NCBI GenBank assembly: GCA_023386495.1
Contig: JAEWJS010000148.1
Coordinates: forward strand, 1-25,997
Reading direction: 5' to 3'
DNA from: Bacillota bacterium
GTDB lineage: Bacteria > Bacillota > Bacilli > Paenibacillales > Paenibacillaceae
DNA: 25,997 nucleotides
Shown piece by piece: positions 14,963-23,167 of the stretch (its first letter is position 1; every line of letters starts with the position of its first letter). Under the pieces are notes generated by a model. That model was given only the letters and a program-made list of their open reading frames with translations, did no database searches and had not been told where the DNA came from. Both the position numbers and the translations under genes were made by a program.

Positions 14963-15150
14963 CTGTAGTTCGGATTCGCCAACTTACAGTCGCCGCCCAT
15001 GTGTCGAGGGGCGCTGCAGTTCGGATTAGCCGACTTAGAGAGCCATAATAGATGCCATAGTCCGAAAAGCTGCCTCCAATTCGACGGATCCGAACTACAG
15101 CGGGGTATGAGCTCCATCACTTCATGCAAGTCGACATTTCCGAACTGCAG
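14963..15150. repeat. Four-copy CTGYAGTTCGGA element, two direct and two inverted
   Basis: Direct copies start at 14963 and 15014, both continuing as a longer match (GGATTMGCCRACTTA). Inverted copies lie at 15088-15100 and 15138-15150. Within each pair the copies are 50-51 bases apart, so the whole block is roughly symmetric. Confidence 0.85.
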
Positions 15151-15261
15151 CTGTTCCAGCCTCCAGATCAGCGCCTAGCCGTCAATCGACTCGACAGCGC
15201 GTTCGGCACGCTTGTTACAGCTCGTCCTAGTCGACTGCCCTGCGCTCCGTCATTCGCCTGT

Positions 15262-15313
15262 CGTCAGACTTCGCTCCCTCGGCACGTTGCTTCGTCTCGT
15301 CCGTTAACTAGCC
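15262..15313. repeat. Duplicated segment, copy 2
   Basis: This copy of 14884-14936 begins CGTCAGACTTCGCTC and ends CGTCCGTTAACTAGCC. Changes are scattered and include one short deletion. Confidence 0.75.
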
Positions 15314-15416
15314 TTCTTGCACGCTCGTCCCTCTCGCGCCAGGCGTTCCTGCCGCGTCGCGAACCAATAGCTGCATTTCCTACCGCTATTTCAGCCGGTA
15401 TCGCAGTATTCGGACG

Positions 15417-15552
15417 ATTAGTGTAAATAAGTACCACTAATTCCGGCCAATCCACGCATTCCCGCCCATTTACTCACAATAACTGCACTTTTCTACACTA
15501 TTCGCTCGATTATGGATAAGCTCAATGAATAGTGGTACTTTCTTACACTATT
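15417..15552. repeat. Three copies of a 25-base TACACTATT element
   Basis: Two direct copies (15478-15502 and 15528-15552, 50 bases apart) share ACTTT and TACACTATT. A third copy in the opposite direction is at 15417-15442. The outer copies form a long inverted repeat. The pattern resembles intergenic repeat families common in Paenibacillus genomes, from memory. Confidence 0.8.
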
Positions 15553-15721
15553 TATGCCGGCGATTGGATTGAGCTCTTGCAACCGCAGGCAGCCCAATGG
15601 GCACCATGCCGACTCTTCTTGATTGACCGGGTGTCAGCACCTCAAGTGAAATTGCGCCAGCGTTCAAGATTCGACGTCGAATAAGCTTCGTCAGCAACAG
15701 CATCGCGATCACGCCCGGTCC

Positions 15722-16603
15722 CTACCGGTCCCTGCTTGCGGCGATCTCTTTGCGTGCCGCCAGCGTACCGCTGCCTGCAGCCCCGTGGCGCGGGTCCAGC
15801 CGGTCCCGATAGCGGAACGCGAACTTCTTGAGCCGATACGGCATCAAGCCGAGCAGCAGCGGAATCGATGCGGCGTAGATGCGTACCGGCAGGCTGACGC
15901 CCATCGCCTTCAGCCCGTGCCAGCGCACGGCCGCGTCGATCTTGCGGTACGCCACGCCCCGCTTGCCCAGATGATTCTGGTTGACCCGGTAGCGGATCAG
16001 CGGCTCCGGCAAGTTCGCCATCTTCAGCCCGTGGCTCAAGCAGTCGAACCACAGCGCATAGTCCTGCGTATAGCGGTAGCGTTCATTGTACCCGCCTAGC
16101 GCGAGGATCGGCGCCCTGCGGAACATCACCGACGGGTGGATCATCGGATTGACCCGAACGATCATCTTGCGGATCTCTTCATGATGCTGCGGCACGCACC
16201 GCAGCGCGCCTTCCTTGCCATCGTCATTCACTTCAACCGCCCAAGATCCAAGGACGCTGATCTCCCGATGCTGGCGCATGTATTGTAGCTGCCGTTCGAT
16301 TCGCTGCGGGTACGCGCAATCGTCCGCGTCCATCCGCGCCACGAACTCGGTAGCCGTGCTCTGAAGCAGCTTGTTAAGTGATACGGTAAGCCCCATGTTC
16401 CGTTCGTTCACGCCGATGAGCCGGAACCGCGCGTCCCGCGAGCACCACTTCTGAATGATGCGCGGCGTCAGATCGGAGGAGCAGTCGTCCAGGATGTGCA
16501 CGACGAACCTGGCGTACGTCTGCAGCGACAGACTCTCGAAGCATTCGTCGAGATGATCGGCAGCATTGTAGGTCGCAATGATTACCGTGACTTGCGGATC
16601 CAT
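15722..16603 (-). CDS. Family 2 glycosyltransferase
   Basis: This 293-residue protein starts with the GT-A fold signature VTVIIATYNAADHLDECFESL. It contains the metal-binding DxD motif in ARMDADDCAYPQRIERQL (about residues 92-97) and the acceptor-region segment GGYNERYRYTQDYALWFDC. The last 50 residues are basic with a short hydrophobic stretch, suggesting membrane association. It would add a sugar to the growing lipid-linked repeat unit of the exopolysaccharide; donor and acceptor are unknown. The start codon shares one base with the stop of the upstream gene. It is the last gene of the operon; no terminator is obvious behind it. Confidence 0.92.
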   Translation of the reverse strand: MDPQVTVIIATYNAADHLDECFESLSLQTYARFVVHILDDCSSDLTPRIIQKWCSRDARFRLIGVNERNMGLTVSLNKLLQSTATEFVARMDADDCAYPQRIERQLQYMRQHREISVLGSWAVEVNDDGKEGALRCVPQHHEEIRKMIVRVNPMIHPSVMFRRAPILALGGYNERYRYTQDYALWFDCLSHGLKMANLPEPLIRYRVNQNHLGKRGVAYRKIDAAVRWHGLKAMGVSLPVRIYAASIPLLLGLMPYRLKKFAFRYRDRLDPRHGAAGSGTLAARKEIAASRDR

Positions 16604-17895
16604 TATTCACCGCCTTTCGTAATGGCGGATACGTCGATGCAATACGTCTTGCGGATGCCGTCATGCGCCGAGTCGATCGACAGCCAGCGGCCGTCGGGGC
16701 TCCACCTCGGATGCAGATCGCAGCGAACCGCGCCGTCGAACTTCCACGGCGAGAAGAAGCGGCCGACCTTGACCAGCTTCCGCTCCGCGGTATCGTACAG
16801 CATCAGATGCCGCTGGCGCGCCTTATCCGGGTACGTGTCGGTCACGATCCAGCGCTTGTCCGGCGAGTAGGAAGGATGCCCGTCGCCGAAGCGGTCCAGC
16901 TCATCCTTGCCGATGATCGCGAGCTTGCCCGTCACGACATTAATTAAGTAGTAACGATCGCCGTCCGCCGCCGTTCTCGCCCAAGCGAGCAGATGCTCGT
17001 CATCGCGCCACTGGTAGTGCGAGACCATCCGGTCGTCTAGCAGCAACTTCGGCTGCTTGCCGTCCGTCGTCCCGGCATAGAGCCGGGAGAACTTGCCCTG
17101 CGCGCCGATCCAGCGGTGCATGAATACGAAGCGCTTCCCGGAAGGCGAATACATGATGTGATTCACCTTATGCTCCGACCGCTCCATCTCTGGACGAGGC
17201 TGCATCCGGCGCAGCTGCTCGATCGAGAGCAGCAGGTCGCACCGCTTCGCCGCAAGGTCGATGCGCCAGATCCCGTCCGCGCTGTCCGGCATGTGTGGCC
17301 CGTAGTTGCTGACCGGCATCGGGTAGCCGTACTCCGCCCGCAAGCGGTCGATCCGCTTGTAGTTCAGCGTCAGCGCCTCGCTCCCGTCCGGATGCACGGT
17401 CTGGATCGGCCACGGCACGAGCTCCTTCTCGCCGTCCGGCGAGACGATCCACGACACGAGCTCGCCGCCGTCCACCGCATTGAAGATCAGCCGATCATCC
17501 GGCAGCCACTGCGTCATGCTGCCTTGCTGATGATTGTAGGCCTGCGTCGCCGCCAGCACCTTCATCGTGCCGGCCTGCTTGTCCACCGCGCAGATCTCGG
17601 CTTCCCCGTCCCGACGAAGTCGGTGATAGGTCATGTAGCGCATATTCCGCGACCAAGGCGACTTGTCGTAGTAGCCGAAGTAGAACGTATCGGTCCCGCT
17701 TGTGCCGCCGGCGACGCCCGCCCACTCATCAGGCGTCTGGATCGCGTAAGGGCCGTTCAATTCGTATTGAAAATCCGCTTGATGATGCCGGATATAATTC
17801 ACTCTCTGATAGACCGACTTCACGATGTTCCGAATGCCTGGCGCGGCGTCCAGCGCCCTCGCCAGCCTTTTCTCCAGAAGTCCGTAACCGCTCAT
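16603..17895 (-). CDS. PD40/TolB-like beta-propeller protein in the exopolysaccharide operon
   Basis: This 430-residue protein has several propeller-type motifs (MYSPSGKRFVFMH, SYSPDKRWIVTDTYP, RWSPDGRWLSIDSAHDG). Its N-terminal segment (TDTFYFGYYDKSPWSRNMRYM) is of a kind I associate with hypothetical proteins in polysaccharide clusters. No signal peptide or transmembrane helix is visible. The role is unknown; it might bind or process glycan, or act as a scaffold for the glycosyltransferases on either side. It overlaps the upstream glycosyltransferase by ATGA and the downstream one by one base, so it is translated as part of the operon. Confidence 0.75.
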   Translation of the reverse strand: MSGYGLLEKRLARALDAAPGIRNIVKSVYQRVNYIRHHQADFQYELNGPYAIQTPDEWAGVAGGTSGTDTFYFGYYDKSPWSRNMRYMTYHRLRRDGEAEICAVDKQAGTMKVLAATQAYNHQQGSMTQWLPDDRLIFNAVDGGELVSWIVSPDGEKELVPWPIQTVHPDGSEALTLNYKRIDRLRAEYGYPMPVSNYGPHMPDSADGIWRIDLAAKRCDLLLSIEQLRRMQPRPEMERSEHKVNHIMYSPSGKRFVFMHRWIGAQGKFSRLYAGTTDGKQPKLLLDDRMVSHYQWRDDEHLLAWARTAADGDRYYLINVVTGKLAIIGKDELDRFGDGHPSYSPDKRWIVTDTYPDKARQRHLMLYDTAERKLVKVGRFFSPWKFDGAVRCDLHPRWSPDGRWLSIDSAHDGIRKTYCIDVSAITKGGE

Positions 17896-18851
17896 GCATT
17901 TCCCTCTTTCTTCGTTTCTAGCTGTAGGATCGGGGCGGCGGTTCTCTCACGCACGACGAACGAACGCGCCCACTTGATTAAGCCTGGAGGAGACAACAGC
18001 AGCACGCTTTTCAATTTCGGGTAAGCCAGTAAGCTCCGCATGATCCAAGGCAGCGCGGACCAATAGCCGTGCCTCTGCCTCGTCTTCGCGATATAGAAAT
18101 AGTTCGCCGCATAGATGCGGCGTTTGCCCAGCCAGCCTTGCTCATCGATCGCCTGCTTGTATTTCTCGAACAATCGCGCAACCGCTTCGGTATGGAGATT
18201 TTTGCGGCCGCTGATCTGCTTGTTCGGATTGGAAGCGACCGTGTAGCGGACGTTGCAGCTCCCGTCATGGCCGACGGTCGTGCGCTGCAGGCACCGAATC
18301 CACAAGTCATAATCCTGGCGCGCAGGAAATTTCGGATCGAAGCCTCCGGCCTCCTCGAACAACGTCCGCTTGAGTGCCACAGACGACGTGATACCGATCA
18401 TGTTATCGTACAGAATGGCGGGATACAGCTTGCCCTTGGCCTTCGGCATGATCTGCCCGATGACCTTGTCCCGGTTCGCGTCGCTGACGACCAGCCGGCC
18501 GCCGTACACGAGTCCCACCTCCGGATTTTCACGAAACACTGCCAATTGGCGCTCGATTTTGCCCGGCTCCCAGGTGTCGTCGTCGTCGAGGAACATCAGG
18601 ATGTCCCCGGTTGCACGTGCCGCGCCCGCATTGCGGACGGCACAGGCGCCCTGCGAAGTCTCGAACCGCACATAGCGGATCGCGACGCCCTTATTCTCAT
18701 AGGCTTGCAGCTCAGCCTCGAACGGCTCCCGGGACGCATCGTCGACGACGATGATCTCTTTCGGCGGCACGGTCTGGCGGCATGCACTCTCTACAGCCTG
18801 CAACAGCATCGCTTGGCGGTCGCGCGTCGGTATGATGACTGATACATTCAT
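17892..18851 (-). CDS. Family 2 glycosyltransferase
   Basis: This 319-residue protein begins MNVSVIIPTRDRQAMLLQAV, the classic GT2 start. It has VVDDAS for nucleotide binding and the metal-binding FLDDDDTWEPGKIERQ, with GGFDPKFPARQDYDLWIRC in the acceptor region. The C-terminus is basic and amphipathic. The chosen start overlaps the stop codon of the polymerase gene (ATGA); a 47-residue upstream extension lies inside that gene and has no family similarity. It would transfer a sugar during repeat-unit assembly on the cytoplasmic face of the membrane. Confidence 0.93.
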   Translation of the reverse strand: MNVSVIIPTRDRQAMLLQAVESACRQTVPPKEIIVVDDASREPFEAELQAYENKGVAIRYVRFETSQGACAVRNAGAARATGDILMFLDDDDTWEPGKIERQLAVFRENPEVGLVYGGRLVVSDANRDKVIGQIMPKAKGKLYPAILYDNMIGITSSVALKRTLFEEAGGFDPKFPARQDYDLWIRCLQRTTVGHDGSCNVRYTVASNPNKQISGRKNLHTEAVARLFEKYKQAIDEQGWLGKRRIYAANYFYIAKTRQRHGYWSALPWIMRSLLAYPKLKSVLLLSPPGLIKWARSFVVRERTAAPILQLETKKEGNA

Positions 18852-20014
18852 GCTCTCTTCCCTCCCTGTTCGCGTTGCAACAATTCCCAAGCCACGATGC
18901 TGATCGCGATCGCGCCGATCGGCGTGTACGCGCCCGTCAGATTGAAGGAGACGTTCCACGTGAGCAGCAAGTAAGTGGCCAGCATGCAGCAAGGAATCAG
19001 ATACGTACGCGTCTTCACGCTTCGGCCGATCACATGCACGAACATCGCGATCAGTCCGAGCAGCAGCAATAAGGAACCGATTCCGCCGGATATCATCGTT
19101 TCTAACAGGATGTTATGTGGATATATCCCGATATAAGCATCCGAGGCATTCATGCCGTACCCGAACGGATTCTTCTCGATCATCTCGAACGCCGTCCGGT
19201 AGATCGTCATGCGCGATTCCTCGCCGACGTTCTGGAGTTTCTCGAAGCGGTACAGCCAATAGTCCGATACATTCTGCTTCAGGATCAGGTACACCGCCAC
19301 CCCCGTACCGAAGAGCAGGAGCAGCTGGGCGATCTTCCTCCGCAGCGAACCGTGCTTCCAGATGACCATCAGCCAGAAGACGATGATCGTGCCGGTCGAG
19401 AATAGGATCGGGGCACGCCCGAAAAGCGTCGCAAGTCCCATCGTGATCACGGCGGCAGGCGCTAGCAGAACCACCTTCGCCATGACCCGCTCTGCCAGCA
19501 AAATATAGCCGAATATGGACACCAGTCCGGCGGCCAGCGGCACGCCCAGCGTCAAGTAATGCTGGTTCTCGGCGCGATCCAGCTCAATGCCGATCGTCAA
19601 TTGCACGATGGCGAGCAGCACCGCCCAGACGATCTGCCAGAAGAGGAACAATCGAATCTCCTCCGACCGCGTAACGAATAGCAGGAGGCCGATCACGGCT
19701 CCGAATACGCCGGCGTACTGCAGGAACAGCCGCAGCGAGGCTTCCGATTCCGGCGCCAGGCTCCCATAGAGGAACAGCAGAATCCAGAGCGAGGCGAACA
19801 GCAGGATGAACCAGGCTCTTAGCTTGCCGAACAGGACGCGCCCGTCCGACATGACGAGCAGCTTGTACAAGCCGGCGCCCCAGAGGCAGCATACCGCCGC
19901 TACGTTGATCAGTTCGGATCGGTAGATAATCTTAATGCTGGGCGTGTTGATGATGAGAAAAGCCAGCAAAGATACGATCAGCGTCATGATGAGCGGCACG
20001 CGCGTCTGTGTCAT
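18848..20014 (-). CDS. O-antigen ligase/polymerase-type membrane protein (Wzy-like)
   Basis: This 388-residue protein is strongly hydrophobic, with about ten to twelve transmembrane helices. A long external loop around residues 275-315 contains YRTAFEMIEKNPFGYGMNAS and GIYPHNILLETMISGGIG, the conserved Wzy_C pattern with its NPFGYG and HN residues. In Wzx/Wzy-dependent pathways it joins flipped repeat units into the polymer outside the membrane. It is coupled by four-base overlaps to the flippase and the glycosyltransferase. As the only such gene in the operon it is most likely the polymerase rather than a ligase. Confidence 0.88.
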   Translation of the reverse strand: MTQTRVPLIMTLIVSLLAFLIINTPSIKIIYRSELINVAAVCCLWGAGLYKLLVMSDGRVLFGKLRAWFILLFASLWILLFLYGSLAPESEASLRLFLQYAGVFGAVIGLLLFVTRSEEIRLFLFWQIVWAVLLAIVQLTIGIELDRAENQHYLTLGVPLAAGLVSIFGYILLAERVMAKVVLLAPAAVITMGLATLFGRAPILFSTGTIIVFWLMVIWKHGSLRRKIAQLLLLFGTGVAVYLILKQNVSDYWLYRFEKLQNVGEESRMTIYRTAFEMIEKNPFGYGMNASDAYIGIYPHNILLETMISGGIGSLLLLLGLIAMFVHVIGRSVKTRTYLIPCCMLATYLLLTWNVSFNLTGAYTPIGAIAISIVAWELLQREQGGKRA

Positions 20015-21510
20015 CCTGCATTCCCTCCCTTCCCTGATGCTTGCGCTTCGATGCCGGCAGCCGCCGGAGCCTGCCGGCTGCGGCCCCGCTTCAGCTTAGA
20101 CAAGGCCGAAGCCGTCAGCGTCTTCACGCCGTCCACGCGAAGCAGCCATGCGGCAATATAGAACGCGATACCGCCGCAGATCACTTGCACCGCCAGCATC
20201 GGCACGCCTGTGTAGGTGCGCAGCGGCAGCAGCACGAGCGACATGGCGCCCGCGGCGAGCACGATTTTCACGAAGTCCAGCATGGGGAACGGCAGCCTGA
20301 ATAGCTTCTGTCCCAAGCCGATGCTCATGGCCGTGCCGATGACATAAGACACCAGAGCCGCGTAAGCCGCGCCCATGATTCCCCAGCTCGGGATCCACCA
20401 CAGGTTAAGCAGAATGTTGGCGGCTACGGCAGCCAGCACGGGAATCATCTGCTTGTTGGTCTGGCGCGACATCTGGAACGATAAGTCGAAGTAGAACGTC
20501 TTGATCCCCTGAATGAAGGCGGCAAGCGCGACGATCGGGAACACGACAGCTGCGGTATCCCGGTACGCTTCCCCGAGGAGCACGTAAGCGATACTCGGCG
20601 TCAGCACGATCAGGCCGGCCGTGGCGGGAATCGATAAGAGCAGCAGCAGCACGGCGTTCTGCTTCAGCTGCGAGCGCGCGGCCTCCTCGCCGTGCTTCTC
20701 CAGCTTCTTCACGGCCAATGGATATGCCGCGAGATTGACGATCGTCATCAAGAGCAGGACGGACTGCTGCGTGAAGTCGTAGGAGACCGCGTACAGCCCT
20801 GTCGCCGCCACGCTGTCCATCCAGCCCAGCATGACGCGTCCCGCCGAGAAGATGATGAAGCTCATCGTGAAGGAGACGGTCAGCGGCGCGCCGTACTTGA
20901 TGAGGCTGGCCATCAGCTTGTAATCGACCTGGGAGAAGCGAACCTCCCGCCACTGCCTCACGGCCATGATCGCGACCGGCACCAGCGTGCCTCCGATCAT
21001 GCCGATCATGACGCCGTGGATGCCGTAGCCGAGCGCGACGAGCAGGACGGCGATCGAGAGCGTCAAGATGTTCTTCGAGAGGAACAGCTTGCCGTACGGC
21101 CCCGGCTGCAGCTGCGCCCGGTACAGCGTTAGGCTGAGCTCGAACCATGCGAACAGCCATAGATAGGCGAACGTCTCGACGATGACCCACCCGGATGCCC
21201 GAAAATCCGCCCACAACACCGCCGCCAGCACGCACAGTACGAGAGAGACCAGCATGATGAGATGGAAGCCGATACAGATTGTGCTGAGCAGCTTGACGCG
21301 GTCTTCATTGGATTCGTAGTAACGCAGCAGACTCATGCGCAGCCACTGGAAGAACACGGCGTTCACGAGCATGATCGAGGTGATCATCAGCGTGTAGACG
21401 CCATAATCTGACGGCGGCAGGAGACGCGTCAGTGCCATGATGGCCACGATGTTGAAGACGCCTGCCAGCCCGCGGGATAACGAATAGATAAGCGTGTGTC
21501 GCATTAGCAT
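20011..21510 (-). CDS. Polysaccharide repeat-unit flippase (Wzx-like)
   Basis: This 499-residue protein has about fourteen predicted membrane helices. It starts with the MATE/MVF-superfamily pattern (TLIYSLSRGLAGVFNIVAIMALTRLLPPSDYGVYTLM), which defines polysaccharide transport proteins of the Wzx/RfbX type. A Gly-, Ala- and Lys-rich cytoplasmic tail of about 30 residues follows the last helix. It would move undecaprenyl-linked repeat units across the membrane. GAGGT lies about eight bases before the ATG. It begins 48 bases after cpsD, the largest gap in an otherwise overlapping operon. Confidence 0.92.
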   Translation of the reverse strand: MLMRHTLIYSLSRGLAGVFNIVAIMALTRLLPPSDYGVYTLMITSIMLVNAVFFQWLRMSLLRYYESNEDRVKLLSTICIGFHLIMLVSLVLCVLAAVLWADFRASGWVIVETFAYLWLFAWFELSLTLYRAQLQPGPYGKLFLSKNILTLSIAVLLVALGYGIHGVMIGMIGGTLVPVAIMAVRQWREVRFSQVDYKLMASLIKYGAPLTVSFTMSFIIFSAGRVMLGWMDSVAATGLYAVSYDFTQQSVLLLMTIVNLAAYPLAVKKLEKHGEEAARSQLKQNAVLLLLLSIPATAGLIVLTPSIAYVLLGEAYRDTAAVVFPIVALAAFIQGIKTFYFDLSFQMSRQTNKQMIPVLAAVAANILLNLWWIPSWGIMGAAYAALVSYVIGTAMSIGLGQKLFRLPFPMLDFVKIVLAAGAMSLVLLPLRTYTGVPMLAVQVICGGIAFYIAAWLLRVDGVKTLTASALSKLKRGRSRQAPAAAGIEAQASGKGGNAG

Positions 21511-21558
21511 GTTGTGTACCTCTTCAGCTGACCGCTGCTAGCGCCGAGGCGCCTGCGG

Positions 21559-22233
21559 TCAGTTCCTCGTCAAGAAAGAAGCGCCTGCGCGATCCTTGGG
21601 ATTGTAGCGGTTCAGCACCGTGCCGATCACGGTCGCTTCGACTTGCGTCAGCTGGGCGAGCGCTCTGTGCACGGCCCCCTTCTTCGTCCGGCCGGCATGG
21701 ACGACGAACAGCGCGGCGTCGCAGCCTCTCGAGATGAACAGCGGGTCTGCGCAATAGAGCACGGCCGGCGTATCGATCAGCACGATATCGTAGGCGGAAC
21801 GAATGTCCCGCAGCATGGCGGGTACTTGCTCGGATGCCAGCTCATGCGCCGCATTCGCGTTCGCGTCGCTCGCCGCCATGATGTCCATGTTCGGCACGAG
21901 CGTGCTCTGCATCGCGTCGATTGCGGTCTTCCTGCCGGACAGCGCTTCGCTGAGGCCTGTCCGGCTCTGCAGATTGAACAGCCGATGCAGCTCGGCATTG
22001 CGGACGTTCATGTCGATCAAGGCCGTGCGCCGCCCGCTTCTGGCATACGTCATGGCGAGATTGGCCGCCACAGTCGTCTTGCCCTCGCCGCGCTCAGCCG
22101 ATGTCACCATCAGCACGCCTGCCTGGGATGTCCGCGAGATCGTGTCGAGCTGCGCCTGCAGCATCCGGTATACTTCCGCCGTCTGCGGGTTGCCGCCGCC
22201 TATGATCTGATGCTCAAGAGTTGATCGTGACAT
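21559..22233 (-). CDS. CpsD/CapB-type tyrosine kinase homologue, degenerate
   Basis: This 224-residue P-loop protein has Walker A SAERGEGKTT (45-54), Walker A' LIDMNVR (72-78) and Walker B DIVLIDT (149-155). Partner CpsC activates such BY-kinases and phosphorylation controls polymer length and export. Two features differ from the norm: the second aspartate of the A' motif (DxDxR) is asparagine here, and the C-terminus ends without the usual tyrosine cluster (only Tyr210 in the last 15 residues). The gene may encode a regulatory ATPase without normal autophosphorylation. The start at 22233 overlaps the CpsC gene by 20 bases and has AGGTGA upstream. Confidence 0.88.
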   Translation of the reverse strand: MSRSTLEHQIIGGGNPQTAEVYRMLQAQLDTISRTSQAGVLMVTSAERGEGKTTVAANLAMTYARSGRRTALIDMNVRNAELHRLFNLQSRTGLSEALSGRKTAIDAMQSTLVPNMDIMAASDANANAAHELASEQVPAMLRDIRSAYDIVLIDTPAVLYCADPLFISRGCDAALFVVHAGRTKKGAVHRALAQLTQVEATVIGTVLNRYNPKDRAGASFLTRN

Positions 22234-22972
22234 GCTTCGTCTCACCTGCTCTGTTAGGGATTCGGGCCGAACCGCCGGCCTTCGACTTGCCGTTCGGGAT
22301 GGCGGCCAGTACAGGGACGCCGTAAATCCGCTCCATCTCTTCTTCCGTTCGAATCGTGTCATTGAAGAATTCCAGCAGCGTCACGATGCCGATGCCGATC
22401 AAGAGCGACGCGACGAAGCTGAGGACGAGCGCGATCGTCATGCTTATATTGGATGGCGATGGTTGATTGTTCGGATCCACTTCGTTCAACACTTGGACTT
22501 GAAGAACGCCGAGCATGGCAGATACCCGCTCGCTGAACACTTCCGTGACCGTTCTGACGATCGCCGTGGCCCGTTCGTAATTCTCGTCCGTCGCGTAGAT
22601 GCTGAGCACCTGCGTTTCCGGCACCGTGCCGACCAGCACTTTGCGGTCCAGCTCGTCGCTCGTCAGGTTCCACTCCGGCAGGCGAGCCGATACTTCGTTC
22701 ATGACGTTGGAGCTCTTGATGATCTCCATGTAGGTGCCGATCAAGGCTACGTTCGCGCGGACGGCTTCATAGTCGAGACTGCTCGATGCCGGCGTGCCGT
22801 CTTGCCTATCCTGAACCGTGGAGATAATCAGCTTGGACGATGCCTCGTACTCAGGGGCGATAAGATTCGATTGCACATAGATGGTCGCCGCACACGCGAT
22901 ACAGACAACAGCCGCGATGATCCACCACCGGCGCAGCAGCACTTGTACATACGCTTTGACATGGATTTGCAT
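22214..22972 (-). CDS. CpsC/Wzz-type chain-length and kinase-activator protein
   Basis: This 252-residue protein has the Wzz fold layout. It has a short cytoplasmic N-terminus, a membrane helix at about 17-34, an external mixed domain, a proline-containing segment (NNQPSPSN) and a second helix at about 178-202 followed by a cytoplasmic tail of about 50 residues. In Bacillota the tail activates the CpsD kinase, encoded here by the next gene. It sets polymer length and links synthesis to export. AAGGAGGATCTGG precedes the ATG. It is the first gene of the operon, 55 bases from the predicted transcription start. Confidence 0.92.
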   Translation of the reverse strand: MQIHVKAYVQVLLRRWWIIAAVVCIACAATIYVQSNLIAPEYEASSKLIISTVQDRQDGTPASSSLDYEAVRANVALIGTYMEIIKSSNVMNEVSARLPEWNLTSDELDRKVLVGTVPETQVLSIYATDENYERATAIVRTVTEVFSERVSAMLGVLQVQVLNEVDPNNQPSPSNISMTIALVLSFVASLLIGIGIVTLLEFFNDTIRTEEEMERIYGVPVLAAIPNGKSKAGGSARIPNRAGETKHVTINS

Positions 22973-23033
22973 CCAGATCCTCCTTTGGAATATCCGACAA
23001 GATTATGTAACATTCTGTAGCTTGTATCACTAG

Positions 23034-23061
23034 ATTATGATACATAATGTATCATTGTCAA
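23034..23061 (-). promoter_or_regulatory. Exopolysaccharide operon promoter with spacer palindrome
   Basis: On the minus strand TTGACA (23061-23056) and CATAAT (23039-23034) are 16 bases apart. The space between them is filled by a perfect 19-bp palindrome, ATGATACATTATGTATCAT (23037-23055). A further half-site, TGATACA, lies at 23029-23023. A protein bound here would block polymerase, so this is a probable operator for a dimeric regulator not encoded in the window. Confidence 0.8.
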
Positions 23062-23075
23062 GTAATTTGTTGAAT

Positions 23076-23106
23076 CGGATAACGGGCTTGTCTGGCCCGT
23101 CATCCG
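23076..23106 (-). terminator. Hairpin between the ATP-binding protein gene and the exopolysaccharide promoter
   Basis: CGGATAACGGGC and its complement (one G-T pair) form a 12-bp stem with a seven-base loop. It lies after the stop codon of the large gene upstream. There is no T-run, so it is a likely but not a textbook terminator. Confidence 0.55.
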
Positions 23107-23167
23107 ACGAAATGACAGAATCCTGCATCACGACTGCGAGTAAGCGCTCTCGCGACATCTCTCTCGC

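Larger units (their letters stand above)
14773..15721. other. Gene-free region rich in short repeats
   Basis: About 950 bases separate the exopolysaccharide operon from the RiPP-like operon. No convincing gene is present. The stretch contains four copies of a CTGYAGTTCGGA element, a duplicated 52-base segment and three copies of a 25-base element, listed separately. The promoter of the operon downstream should lie here but is not recognisable. Confidence 0.7.

Noticed and set aside
15548..15703. A 51-residue minus-strand frame beginning MLLLTKLIRR
   Set aside because: It follows the last glycosyltransferase gene but has no convincing ribosome binding site, ends inside a repeat element, and shows no known motif. 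It could be a gene remnant.
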